Below, piece after piece: positions 35,699-48,480 of a DNA stretch of 64,000 nt. Each line of letters opens with the position of its first letter. Positions within the stretch are counted from its first letter, which is position 1. Below the pieces are notes generated by a model, which had not been told where the DNA came from, searched no databases, and worked only from the letters and a program-made list of their open reading frames with translations. Source of the DNA: Stenopsyche tienmushanensis (lineage: Eukaryota; Arthropoda; Insecta; Trichoptera; Stenopsychidae); assembly GCA_008973525.1 (NCBI GenBank), contig WACJ01000125.1, forward strand, positions 3,100,001 through 3,164,000, given 5' to 3'. The position numbers and the translations under genes are program-made.

Positions 35699-36982
35699 AT
35701 ATTATAAATTATTTTTAAGCAATCCTTCTGTATGATTGAATTATTCTTCTCAATATTTTTTCATAATCAAAAATTTAGGGCAAACATGGATTTAACCCCC
35801 ACAATCTGGATTTTAACCAGAACCTTTATTATAAGTCATTATGCTAATATTGATTCATATTTAATTTAGAAAAGTTTAGTTTATTTTTTTCCCGATGCTC
35901 TTTTTGTTGAGAGCATTGCGTCCATCGGCGCTAAGGTATTTATATTTTGGTGCGCCCTGCCATAGCTTGATGGGGTAGTAAAACGTCAAAGGGCGATAAA
36001 TCCCCATATAAGCGATTCGTTGATAAATCAACGCACATAAAGCTTGATTGAATAGATTTCTGTTGGGGAAATTTATGTGTTCTGCAATGCCAAATTTGCG
36101 CTCGTTTGAAGCGCTTGTATACGTTTACGAATAGATTTACATATATCGAAGAGTGCACATTTCTCATTCGCCTCAGACTCGACGATACAAGAAAGCGAGC
36201 CGGAAGAAATAAGTTTACACAGGCAAAACGCCCGCAATCTATATCTAAACAAAAATGATAGGGAAACATGCTGTTCGAGGAGCCAAACAATCTTCCAGGG
36301 ATTATGAACCAAACCGAGGATAAATATAGTTTAAATTGTATTAATTGTTGAATTAGCGTGATACATGTGTACGCAACTTCGCTGCGGCTTCTGCTAATTA
36401 TGCCGCTCCGGCTGTTTCTTAGCTACATATTTCCATTTGGGACTTGGCAACTGGCTAACGAGCCGTGAGAACCATGCCATGACTCAAAAGTGGTTTGATG
36501 CCATCAAAAGACAAATGGCTTTCGCCATTATCAATTTTGATACCGAGCAGCGTCATCGTTTTCAACGGTGGATGTCTTAGCTCGCAATAAAAGCGTGGAA
36601 TACCCAAAACGCGCACAAGATCCAAAAGAAAATGTATCCTAAGTAGATTTTCTGTTTGTTTATCGCATGTATATCCGTAGGAACGCTCGAGAAATTAAAT
36701 TAATATTTTTTTAAGGTAGACATCACAAGTTGCAGTAGACGGACAAAAAACTCTGCAGGAGGGTGAGTGTGGATTGATGCATTTGAAGTTGATGCTTTTT
36801 TGTGCCGTTTTTAAGAGGTTCGCTATTGTCATTGGAGTCTCGCAGTCGGAGCCACTCTCTCCATCTAAAAAAGTGTAATTAACATTTTGGATAAGATGAG
36901 CACCTTTTCATAATCCTCTAGTTATTTTTTACGCTTTGATAGTTTATGGACCCGAGGTCTTCTAATTGTCAAACATCCACAG
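35699..36982. other. Unrecognised sequence
   Basis: Overlapping - strand frames at 35940-36312 (116 and 79 codons) show no recognisable domain. Confidence 0.4.
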
Positions 36983-37530
36983 AAGATGGTATTTGACTCT
37001 AGTTGAGCCCACCCATAAAACCCCAAGGAGAGGGGGGGGGGGGAGCCAACCCTACGCCCAACGGTTGAACTCCTGGGGTAATGATGTGGAGTAGAGGTGT
37101 GCAAAAGTAGCCTCGTCGGTTTGCTCATTAAACGCTGCTGGGGTAACCCAGCTAGCATGAGTTGGGTGCGCAGGTCACCCTGTGCTGCGTACCCATAAAG
37201 CGGTGTGTAGAACAGCCGATTATAGTAGTTGGTGGAGACTGTGTCAAAGGCTCACCACTATCTTCAACAGTCTAGGCAAGTGAATCCCTTAAATTTAGCA
37301 TAATCTTAGTCCTTCCTCTTCAATCGCATCTTCAGGTGCACATGGTCTGAAGCTGGTCTTTCCCGCGGACCCGCGCCTCCTCTGGAAGGCGTGGATCAAA
37401 AGGGGTAGACGCCTGGATGCTCTACGTGTAGCGTTTCTCGTGGGGTTAAAGGATCAGTGGAAGACACTTTCAGTGTGGCCAGTCCGGGATAACCCGAAAC
37501 AGACCCTACAGCAAGGCAGGAAATGGGTTC
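36983..37530 (+). repeat. Family B repeat, internally deleted copy
   Basis: It shares CCTGGGGTAATGATGTGGAG, TAGTTGGTGGAGACTGTGTC and the GGTCTT..CCGCGG region with copies at 51573 and 54463. A block of about 120 bases is missing between CTAGGCAAG and TGAATCCC. It also carries a run of 12 G at 37032-37043, where the 54-kb copy has 5. It ends near GCAGGAAATGGGTTCGA. Confidence 0.8.
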
Positions 37531-39839
37531 GATTTATAATAAACCCTCAATCCAGTCAGTCGTCGCTGTTTGATGTCAGTTGTCTTGTCTATTTTTGGTT
37601 ATAAAATTGATTTCAATTGTCACCGAGTATCATGAAAAATATTTTAATTGTCAAAATCCGTCGTAAGCCGAAGCTATGCTGAAATGGTGGAGCCTGCGAT
37701 ATTGTATAGATCAAAGAACATAATATTGAGGACTTGCCTCTACAATTTGTACGTCTATGGATGCATAATAATAAGGCTAACAAGAAGTCGAGACTTCTAT
37801 AATAAAAATAAGGGGGCGGTACGCTCGCATAACGCCCCCCACAATATCACACTTACAATATAGTTTAAGATTATTGAAATTAAATTAAAGTCTGGTTGAT
37901 ATATTCGATAAAATCTGTGAGAATTAAGAGACAGTACGACTTCCAAATAAGACAAATAGATGCTTTCTTCAAATATTGGTCGATATTAAATGTATTAATG
38001 TTTGGTGAGGAAAAAAGTGATTGTAGTATTTTTTATAAGATTTAATAGTTGCATCTTTGATAGTATAAAGCAGATTGCGAACCGTGGACTTGCAAGTTCT
38101 GGCAATGTTCGATGCAAAAATATCCATCGGGCCAAATGTGATTGCTTTGGTTCCCACCGAAACAAGATAAATAGTGTGTAAAAACATGACTTACGATTAT
38201 GTGGGCTGCTTGCGAAATATTCGGCGTCGTAGACCCCCTCGGAACCGCAGACCCCCAGGGTTGTAACCACGAAGAAAATTTCCTCCCGCCAAACTTATAT
38301 ATCGGGGATCAATTCGGCGACGTGCCGGTTCTGACGACAGTCCTAACAAATATATGGCTTTCCAGAAATATTTTTTACCACCCCTTCGATATATCCTCAC
38401 GTTTGTTCCACAAAGACGAAACATGAACACTATTCATCCGTTCGATGTTTCCATCAAGTTCCATGCATCCCCATTGAACATATTCATGAAGAAATTTTTA
38501 ACTGCCTAAGCTGACGTTTGATGATTTTGAGCATTAATATAATACGACCACTTTATCTCTGATACGTTGGTGAATGTTGTTCGATAATATGGATGTAATT
38601 CAATTCGGAAGCATTTCAATGTGCGGCTTAATAAACAGTATATGTATTATTATAACAAGACCACATATTTCAAAATGATAAGCTTATACAATCAGATTAT
38701 TGCGTGTATTCTGAATAATATAGAATGGTAATATCTATAATTTTGCAAACTGTTGCTATATTTTTCGTGTAACTGTATGTACAAAAAAAAAACTTGAAAC
38801 GACAAAAAGGCAACTAAAGTATTCAAAATTATCGATGATGTCAAAGCTGGTTTTAAAATATCGAAGATACTGAATTAAAATGTTTATCTATAAATGTTCA
38901 GGCAGAGAGAGAGAGAGCCCAACTGCGAGACTCTGATGACGATGCACATCTTCCATATGAGCAAAGCCACATTAAGAACGTTAGTGAGAAAATGTCTTCC
39001 CATCTTTCAGTCGGATTATCTTATTATTAGATCTTTAAAATATTTGATTAGGGATACATGATTTTGAAAAAATGAAATGATGATATGAAAAAAAATCTCC
39101 TGCGGACTCATAATTATTAAATAATATAAAAATGGAAATAACAGTCGATCCAAATTCCTCCGAAGAAATACGCGTTCTCGAAGGGTTCCCCTTAACGTGG
39201 TATATGGTGGAAATTTGTTATTTTTATTGCTATTGACACTAACAAAAATCAGTTTTAAATTTATGACTTCACTAAATCTTTCTTTTCGACTTAAGTGTGG
39301 AAGGTTACGAGAGAGAAGAAAGCCGCCCCTATTTCTTGAGTGGGAAACATCACTTATAACAAATATTTTTGGCCCATATATCACTATTTACAGCAGTCGG
39401 TTTTCCGCACATTTTTCGTTCGGAAATGATATTTTAACATAATAACGTTATGTATGACCGAACGCTTACGAAACAGTCGAACTAAGAAATCTCCCGAGGG
39501 AGTCGGTTTTTTCCCCCCTACTTCAAATATGTATGGCGAGATATATCATTTTTGGGGGTGGAAAGTGTCCTAATATTTCATCTGCAAATTGATGGACGCG
39601 TCCGAGTGTTATTAATCGGAATTATTTCGAAGTAATATATATATTTTGAGGCGATTAAACTATCCACAATACAAGTTTATTTGAAGAAAATATATCGTAA
39701 AAGCAGCAGATAATTTATTTTCCCAAAGTTTCATTTTGATTTCTTAATATGAGTCGTTATTGATGAAAAATACATAGCAAAATACTTCGATTGATTTGTA
39801 TTTGTTATAGAATTAAAGCAGTATAGTATACAATTGCAT
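37531..39839. other. Unrecognised sequence
   Basis: A GC-richer stretch at 38190-38330 and a 122-codon - strand frame at 39016-39384 have no known motif. Confidence 0.4.
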
Positions 39840-39970
39840 ATAAATCACCACCGATTTTTACTAAATATTCAAAATACTTTTTCGGAACACTATAGGACCA
39901 AATCTCTTGCGACTAGTCGATGAAATCGAATTGGGATGTCATGGACATCCATATTAAAGCGCCAATCCTG
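39840..39970 (-). pseudogene. Second copy of the unidentified coding-like sequence at 10.4 kb
   Basis: The - strand reads VHDIPIRFHRLVARDLV, parallel to GLPIGPHRFDA at 10.4 kb, with similar bases continuing downstream for about 40 nt before decay. Confidence 0.35.
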
Positions 39971-40689
39971 TCCTTTTACTATAAATCACTGTTGTCACTT
40001 GGTATACCATTTTTATGGTCTAAATAGATTTATTCGAGTTGTCTTAAACTAAATAACGAATGTTGAGTCATCGAATAGCATTAGTTGCGGGAATACGTCC
40101 TTCCCGCAGGCTCTCAGCTGTACACTCTACTACTTACTTCTATGTAAATGAAAGATAATAATTAAGACGAGAAAGTTTCTGTCAGTTTTTGAATTAGCCT
40201 TGCCTGTTCATTATCTTATAATATTGATAAAGAATTTCTGAGGCTGGTTCACTGTAGAGAAAAAGTTCAGGACGGACGTAAATGGCGGAGCAAGTCGTAG
40301 GTAGCTAGCTTTTATTGTTAGAATTTTATACCCCACATCTATATATTTACCAGCATAGGAAATCAGAAAATATAGTGTTAAATTTTGAAGCAAATAAAAA
40401 ATAAATTTATAGGCATAATATGACTACCCAAATGAAAATTTTAAATAAAAATTACAAAAATATCAGAATTTTAGTTTTATTCTTCTTAGTATTTTTTTAA
40501 AATATATTATACGTTCATTTGAATTTCGTTAATTTATACACAAGTAAATCATTTACTTCTCTCCAATATTTCGGATTTGATGAAATGTCCATGATCACGG
40601 AATGGCTTAGTTCCACGGCTATAGATTTCACTTAACTCCTAAAAGAGTACTATTGGAGGGCCTGCGATCCCCCTCCACTTATTCAGAAA

Positions 40690-41020
40690 GAGTACTCTTG
40701 TACATTGAGCTCGGAAACAGACAGAGACAGAGAGATAACGTAGCACAGTTCGGGAGACAGAGACGGAGAGCTTTTTTTTAAATTATATTTATCGACTAAT
40801 GATGATCTCGATTTCAAGTGTGTTATTTGTTTACTTGAAGAAATTACCGAATATTTTGTACTAACGACAGTGTTTATTTATTTAATTGCTCGTTGAATGA
40901 GTCTTTTTCCAATAATCATTTCCTTCTAAAGCAGGAGCAAATTAATTGATTTTTTGTGCATTGTTTATGTAAGGAAATAACGTGGTCTTGTATGCTATCA
41001 ACAGTGTTTATTTACAATTG
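40690..41020 (-). repeat. Family E repeat, inverted relative copy
   Basis: Inverted, it contains AAACACTGTCGTTAGTACAA..ATTCGGTAATT (about 40840-40885), an ATTAGTCGATAAAT block, a CTCTCTGTCTCTGTCTG block, and a second AAACACTGTTGATAGCATAC near 40995-41015. The doubled motif matches the arrangement at 20.1-20.6 kb. Confidence 0.6.
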
Positions 41021-41213
41021 ACTCTGCCTCGAATTGAAGATTGCCCTACGCTGATAGGAACTGAAAGAAAGTAATCGGTGTAAAGCGATTATGGCATCAA
41101 CGACTTCATCGATTTTAAATTTGCTCACTCCTCAAAAGGTTAACGATATAATTATGTCTTCATTCTTTTTGAAAATTGTAGAAATTTCTGTGGGTAAATT
41201 GAAGTGTTAAATT

Positions 41214-41575
41214 GAATATAGTGGCGGACTGAGCGGAGGCACTCGCAGGACAAAGTCCCTGGGTGGCTCCCCCCTCCCACGTGCCCTTCATGATGGCCGC
41301 GCTAACGCACTGGTCCATTATTATTTCGGGTCATAATGTAGCCAGACGAATAGACGGGCGTCAAACAGAAAGGCTCTCTTCTCAGATAAATCTTAATTCA
41401 ACACGAGAGAGAGAGAGAGGTCTGACTGCGGGAAGGACGTCCTCCCGTACCCAAGGCTAACCGACGATTCTTCCCGAATTCCACGATTCCGAAGAAGCGA
41501 TTAGTCGGTATTAAATCTGCTCAGATCAATAGTGCCATTACATGGGGAAGATAATTGTAAGGTTGCGGCATATAA
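41214..41575 (+). repeat. Family A LTR-like repeat copy
   Basis: It begins TATAGTGGCGGACTGAG, then CAAAGTCCCTGGGTGGCTCC, GCGGGAAGGACGTCCTCCCG, AAGGCTAACCGACGATTC and TAAATCTGCTCAGATCA. The middle GATGGCGCTG block is missing. Confidence 0.8.
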
Positions 41576-43848
41576 CATGACCCATTGTTTTATTTATTTT
41601 AAAGCGGCTTTCAGTTCAACTCCGAAATTCTAGTTATGTATTAAAATTAAATAATAAATTTTAGATGATCAGTTGAAATATTGTAAATTAATTGATGGCT
41701 ATTCAAATTTCAAATAAATAAAAAAAATCAAACTTAAAAGAAATACGCCTGCCTTCGATGCCTCGATTTGTGAGCCACGGAAGTTTCAGCAGTTCTGCGC
41801 CCATTTCTACCCGTGGCCAAACCGAAGAAAGTGTCAGCTGCTTGATATGTAATGATAAATGTTTATGGTTATTTATGAGAAATAAGAGGAAAAAGTGAGA
41901 AATTGAAAGTGCCCCCTCAGCGGAGGCAAACGGTGCAAGACAGTCGTATAATTTATGGTTTAATATATCTGCGCGGGAACGGACCTGAAATCGTATACGT
42001 AAATATTCCGAAATGGTCAAAGTTGGCGGAAAGCCTCCACTTGACAAATTTTCCACCAATGCTAAAACACTTGTTTTACATCTTGAGCATGGGGAAAAAA
42101 CAATTTTCAATTTATGATTTATATATTTTTGCCAAGTGCGAATGTGTATTGACGCCTCTGCGGCAAGAGCTGCCCATTATTTATGGGACAGCTCAAAATG
42201 TTTACGCTCCCGCCAATAATCAACGATGTAAATAAACGAATAAACATACCCGCGTATGTGAAATAATATTCGGGACGTTGGAAAGTTATGTCGTTTTGGA
42301 CGATGTATCTAATTTGGGGCATTTCATTTTTAGCCTACTTTTCATTGTCTTCACCGCTGCAACAGTCCCCTACTGACGCCTTATTCGGTCGCGGAGATCG
42401 CACTGGAGAGTCATTAGAAGCACCACGCGATCCTTTCCGTCATCATCGATTATCTTTACTTTTTTTTGTATTTTTAATGGATTATTGCAGTACTCGTTTG
42501 TGTAGCTAATTCTAATTTGATACAATTCTTATTTCGTTTATATGTGTTTTTAAAAATATAGTTGCTTATTACAATGTATTTAGATTTAAATACAAGATGT
42601 TTAAGCTAAATATTCAACCACTAAATCACAAGATTTGTTTTAAATCTTGAGTGCTAATAAAGGGTTATTATATCATAAGATCCATCCATATAATTTTTCA
42701 ACATGATATCCGAAATCCAAAATATTAATAGAATATTTTTAAATCATGAAAATACAATAAAATACGCCACTAACTAAAATAATAAATAAACTCACATTTA
42801 ATCATTTTCCGTGAGCAAAATGTTACACAAACGAATGAAAAACTGTTTATAACGGTTATAGCGAGTATGACGTACGTATGTTTATCAAATATAAATACGT
42901 TTTATTTACATTTTTCTTAAGTGTAACAATTTTTCATAAAAATGAATTTTTCCTTGGGATTGATATCTTAAGTTATATTATGATTGATTTAAAGCCCTCT
43001 TATTGTTACAACCATCTTAATAACTCTAGTCAACTTTCTTTTTATTCTGCTTTGAATGCCAAACTTTGTTGGAAATACGGTCTATTCAAGGAAATAAAAG
43101 AAGGAAAAAATTAATAGTATGGCAATTCGTTAAGTTAAGAAACGTGGCATATTTTTTAAAATGTTTTTTTACAAATAAAAACATGCCGATTGTGAATTTC
43201 GCGGATGCCAATTGGCATTCTTGTGAATTATTTTTATGACAATTTTTTTGAAAGCGCTCTCTAAGTTTAATATATTATATTATACTTATCTCCAAAATTA
43301 TTTGAATCCACTTAAACGTATAATTTAAATGATTAAAATAAAAAAAACTATTATACCAGGTCAATGCATAAGAAACGTCGTATTTTTACATAGATGATAA
43401 TATATATTTTTAACCAACTGTGTTAACATCTGTAATTAACGTTGTATTTGTATTATAATAATATAAAGGAGGGTTTCTTCCAACATATTTTTTAGTCTAT
43501 CATCAGCGGTCTAGTAATATAGAGCCCTTGTGAATTTTTAAATAAAGAAAAAATTGCTGTAAAAAAACCGCATAACTTCAAAATCGCACAAAAAGAGGTT
43601 TGAGTATAATCGAAATTTCACTATAAAAAAATTATAATTTTTCTACTCATTTATAGATCTTTTCCTACAAAATTCACATTCAAATGATCGTATCCTAACC
43701 TAAGTACGATTGGAAGATGCGAGAAGAAAAATCGGACATTTCATATGAAAACTCATGCTTTATGGAACATTATTTTGATTTGAGATTTTATTTGATTTAT
43801 TGTCTATAGAAGCTAATATAATATATATGTAGAAGCTAATGTAAGTCT

Positions 43849-43885
<37 letters not shown>

Positions 43886-45384
43886 CTATTATGAAAATAA
43901 TCATTGTTTATGATCATTTTTGAAAATTATTATACTAAAATTGAAATATTATAAATTGTCGGTGTAAAAGTGTTTTAGGGCTTGTTTGCAATATTTACCG
44001 AAAGCAATGTGTAATTTGTAGAATTTAGGAGCTTGAATGGTAGCAATATGGCGAGTGAAGCAAGCTTACGATAAAGGCTCCATAGGAGGTTATTATATGA
44101 TATATCCGACACATGTCCTATGTAGTAGAACATGTGTTTACACACAATAAGGACAAATGCAGGAAACGACATCGGCCCACATTAGTCCACCGTTCATTCA
44201 GAAAGGATTATAGAATGTTCAGAGGGCGCAGGGGTGAGAAACACAAGGGTGGTTATGTCTTTCAAATATTTATGTATCAAAACAACTATAATAAGATTTA
44301 TTTATTTGAAAAAAACATATATTAATACTGAAATGTATATATATTTATACAAAAATATCAATAAAATTACATAATTTCACATCAAAATCAATGCGAATAA
44401 TTGCCACGAAAATAATATTTTCTTATTTGAATAATTATTTTTACATTTTTCAGCATCAATGCTTGAAATTTGTGTTCGAAGAAAAACGGATTCATCCCAC
44501 CTGATAGATTTTTATTGTAGAATAAAAGCAGGAGTATATTGAGACACTCTCTTCAAAGCATTTCATTTCTCTTCCAATCAACTTTGCTAGCATATAATGC
44601 TGTACGTACGTAGATAAGTCCGATGAGTCTTGTGATGAGATCCTGTGTGTAGAAAGCAGGTATCTTCAACATAAAAAGACTTTCTCAACATGCGAATTTG
44701 TATATAACGGCTCATCAACTGTCGTCAAAAAGACATAACTTATGAGCAATTCTAATAAAAGTATAGAATAAAGCCGAAAAAGTTTCTATACAATAAAGCT
44801 AAAAAAACGTAATCTTAGATGTGGATGCCATAAAAAAGATTTATGCACCCTTCTTGAACTTTAAATTGTCAAATAATACATCTCCCTCTCTAGCTTACTA
44901 TCGGTAGTTATCTGTTCAAAGCCGCAGTCAAAAGTCAAAGTCAAAATGAATTTATATGGAGCATAACAAGGACCATCACATCAAGTATTTCCCTATATAT
45001 TATTATTGAAAAAAAATGTAAATTTTATAACGGATAGCAATTTCGGACAAAGAATACATTGATAATCCATTAAATAATAAAAGTGGCCGAATAAGAATTT
45101 GAAACTTTTAAAGTAAAATTGTTTTGTAATGCTGTGTTCTTGAACATTGTAAAAGCCATGCATCATGTTTGGCATGATGTCCTATCATAAAAAAACATTT
45201 ATATAAATCATTTAAGTATTTAAACGGTCAAATATTGTTATAATTGGTTAGTTTTTGATATTTTATTATAAATAATCAATTTTAAATCATGATTATGGAG
45301 GAAGAATCATCTTAATTACGATTTTTAAGGATTTGAATTATTGGCATTCTTGTGATGTCAGGTAATACGAGCAAAATATAAAAC
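41576..45384. other. Unrecognised sequence with a (TA)n tract
   Basis: Frames at 41703-42110 (-, 135 codons) and 41903-42235 (+, 110 codons) overlap antisense and show no known domain; at most one could be real. A (TA)12 run lies at 43855-43879. A piece resembling the pogo/Tigger subterminal region is at 43564-43600. Confidence 0.4.
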
Positions 45385-45648
45385 TGTAGCGTGGGCGATT
45401 TACCATCTCCACTTAGTAGCGTTGTTAACACCGAAATCTTCCGTCTCTCTTCGGGTGCAATGTGTTATTTTAACAGCGCCATCTCTTGTGGCCCTACGGA
45501 GACATTGCATCTGCATACCGACCGATCGCTTCTTGCGCGTGCACCGTTGCCGGTTGGGTAGTGACGTGCAGGAAGCGGGAGTCGGGGAGAGTCGTCGATT
45601 AGTCTTGTCAGCGGGAGGTCATCCTTCATGCAGCCAGAACGTATATTC
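45385..45648 (-). repeat. Family A LTR-like repeat, inverted partial copy
   Basis: On the - strand it ends GCCCACGCTACA and contains GATGGCGCTGTTAAAATAAC, TAGGGCCACAAGAGATG and ACCCAACCGGCAACGG. The first half of the unit is absent. Confidence 0.85.
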
Positions 45649-46405
45649 CTATCATACTGTAACATACTGTTGCGTGGACTGAAATATTTTTTTGTTATAT
45701 TTTTTCGTTTTTTTAGTCTTCCTTTAAAACGTCGCTTTTAAAGTCTGATCATCATCGAAAATAGTACGGTGGACACCCTTTCTACTTTCGGTCATTCATC
45801 AAGGTCGGGATTGTTTTCGAAGATGATGATAAGGAACGTTGGTGCTTCTAATGACTCCCGGTGCGATTTTCACGTCTAAAAAACGGTAACATTCGGAGAC
45901 TATCGCAGCGGCGAAGGCAACGAAATGGTAGCCTGAAGCGTCGACTATAAAAATACTGTCGTTTTATGTGGTCTAGTTGTGCGTAGTTATATGAAACGAA
46001 TAAAATAGCCTCGCATCATAGATATTTTTATGCGATTTTCGAAACACATGCTCATATTTTGTATGAGTTTCATATCTTTTTATGCGCGGTTGTAAGATAT
46101 TTTCAAAGCGTCTGTGATTTTACACCCATTTAAATTTTAAAACAGTTGAAAAAACGCACAGGAGAAACATTGAATGCCCCTGTTCTGGAAGAGGGGCGCT
46201 GCTAATAATCCGTTCGATTGTGTTTGCTTTGCTCTACCGTCGACGGAGCTATATCCAGAAGTATCTCCCGTGTGGACCAGGGCTGCTGACCGATCAGCCA
46301 GATGAAAAGATGCTTCATGGAACCTCCATGAAATCGTTCCAATTCAATCGAAAAGGGATTCTGTATTTACGTGGACTCAACTCTCTGTCCATACGAGGCA
46401 TTTAC
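45649..46405. other. Unrecognised sequence
   Basis: A pogo/Tigger-like TTTTTATGCGATTTTC motif lies at 46027-46042. The + strand frame at 46220-46486 is probably an antisense shadow of the candidate exon at its right end. Confidence 0.35.
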
Positions 46406-46482
46406 ACGGAAATATTCTTTACAAAAGTCGGCAAAATCGAACGGACGCTTCCTTTGAAGCTCTTGAGAGATTTCAGCGGAGA
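46406..46482 (-). CDS. Candidate exon with an RIIa-type dimerisation/docking segment
   Basis: On the - strand a 77-nt stretch lies between ACTAG (possible acceptor) and GTAAAT (good donor). It reads SQELQRKRPFDFADFCKEYF followed by R. The RIIa domain of protein kinase A type II regulatory subunits and sperm relatives has the same pattern: a helix with E..(R)..P.D...F..EYF.(R), which dimerises and binds anchoring proteins. Spacing of P, D, F and EYF fits without gaps. The neighbouring exons were not found, the acceptor is pyrimidine-poor and the frame stays open past the donor, so the call is tentative. A chance match is possible. Confidence 0.35.
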
Positions 46483-47759
46483 CTAGTATGTGGATGATAG
46501 CTTTATAATACGCAATGGAATCGTATTGAACCTCATAAAATTTATATTACATTGTGAAAAGTGTCTTTCAAAGACTTTGTTGCGTCGAATTATGGATAAT
46601 TAAGGAATCGTTCCGGTGTATGATATTCATGAAATAGGGATTTATAGTAGATATAGTGTCAAAAGTTATGAATATCTATGCTAAGTCCGATTTCTTACCA
46701 TTATAAAAGTCAATACCGAAATTATTAATTAAGCTAGGCAGGGCTACCTATGACTGACTTAATATCAATGTATTAATTAAATTTTGCTCCTAAAAGTCCC
46801 AGGCATGTTTTAATATCAATAGTCCTTAACATGCAAACTAAATATTATTGCGTTAAGCTTAATTAAGCTTGTAAGGTGTCAAGTCTACATAAATCAGTTA
46901 AATATATATTTGAAAGCTTTTTTCGCATTGTGGTAATTTTTCCATGGCGAAAACTTTTTAATTTTCCTAATCAGTTTCAGTATAGAATTCCATTATTGTT
47001 TGAGGATTATATTAAACTAAGCTAACTATATTATATTGATCGCCAAGTCTTTGATGACATTCATATAAGTTTTCTAGTTGTAGTATATTTGAAGTCTTGG
47101 ACTAATTTGTTTTTTGCAAGATCTATGTATTCCACAATTTTTAAAATATAAAGTATTAGCTTATAATGACTCCCTGGGGTATTGTTTATACTTTGGATAA
47201 TGTGACTTTTGAGCAGATGATATTTTTAGCTTTTTAGCTTGTACGTAATATGTAATTTCAAAGCCATAATTATCAGTGAAAGATCTGTCTTGATTGCTAT
47301 ATCTGTCTTGATTGGAATCTAGTAGTTTAATTCTGCTACATTACAGTATAGAATACTTATGGAATTAATAGTTTTATTTTTCTTTTGAAAATAGTTTGTT
47401 TAAGATTATGCAATATTTTAACAAGTCAAGTATTTGATTGATTTAAATACAATTTTGAATTCATAATTTTAATTAACCTGTCAAAAACAATGATATGTAT
47501 TTACTACGCTCTATTTCACCCCTATTTATCACAATCTCCCTCTTCTACTCGAGTTTGTAAACATTTTTATTTTTAAGGGCATGCCCAAAATAAATATGAT
47601 GTACAATGACAATTAAAAAAGTTGTAAAAAATACATCCGAGGGGTTGTTAATTGTTCATATAAATTATTGTATTTTCAACTATTGAGATGTATCACATGA
47701 ACGTTCGGAATTTGTAGGTGAGAATTAAAACATTATAACTTTTACAAAACATAACTAGT
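46483..47759. other. AT-rich sequence, nothing recognised
   Basis: No motif, shared repeat or long frame. If the exon call at 46406 is right, this would be intron. Confidence 0.4.
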
Positions 47760-47930
47760 TCAATCAAAATAATCTTTATTAGTTTCAACAACCTTTTGCC
47801 AATGAGAAACTAAGTCCATTCAACCCTTTAATTACGTCCTCTGGATTTTGGAGCTTTTCATTCTTTTAAATGTGTTTGAAGTGTCAAACAAGGTAAACTT
47901 GTCTAGGAAAAAATCTGGCGATTAAGGAAG
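47760..47930 (-). pseudogene. mariner transposase C-terminal fragment
   Basis: The - strand ends LVSHWQKVVETNKDYFD followed by a TGA, close to the standard mariner C terminus (..RWQKV...G.YF). Upstream sequence is broken in all frames; the third catalytic Asp region is not clearly readable. It may belong to a different mariner lineage from the 7.9-kb copy. Confidence 0.65.
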
Positions 47931-48051
47931 TTTAGTAAAATTTCGTAATTTGAAGTGTATGGGCAGTTGTCTATTCATTAGGTTTAGTTTAACGTTTATT
48001 TATATATTTTTTTAAAAATATATTTACAATTTTGTATAATTTTTCATATAA

Positions 48052-48480
48052 TAACATCAATGTGACTGATAAAACTCCTATCTGCTGAGACACGGACTAA
48101 AATTCGCGAAATTCCCGATTTTCCGATAAATTATTTTTTTCCGTCGCTGCAGATGAATACTTATATACTATAATACTTTGATATGATTCGTAATTATATT
48201 ACGGAGGCATACAAAAATCCCGAACCGCGTATTTATTATATTTCATATCGATATTCCCTTTGTTAGAGTCGAGGTGTAGTAAATACATCACCGGTGGGGA
48301 AAGGTCAATATAATAATTTGAAAAACATATATGTACTGTATATATGTATAAATAGATTAGACGGTTACTGCTTCTAGGGGTCGCCTAGAGCTCGCCAATT
48401 AGTAGTTATGCCACTGTTTCCAAGCGTCTAGATTTCGAATGTCTCAATTTAGTAGCCTTCATCGTGCTGGTGAAGTGTAC
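48052..48480. mobile_element. hAT non-autonomous element, copy 3, inverted and truncated at both ends
   Basis: The inverted sequence follows 20931-21362 of copy 1, including ACACGATGAAGGCTACTAAA and the GGCGAACTTAGGCGACGCC region, at lower identity. Both terminal inverted repeats are missing. Confidence 0.85.

Noticed and set aside
41703..42235. Two long antisense-overlapping frames as genes
   Set aside because: Neither shows a domain, splice context or conservation that I can see, and both cannot be real.
46220..46486. 88-codon + strand frame as a gene
   Set aside because: No motif on this strand; the - strand at its right end offers a better, though tentative, exon.
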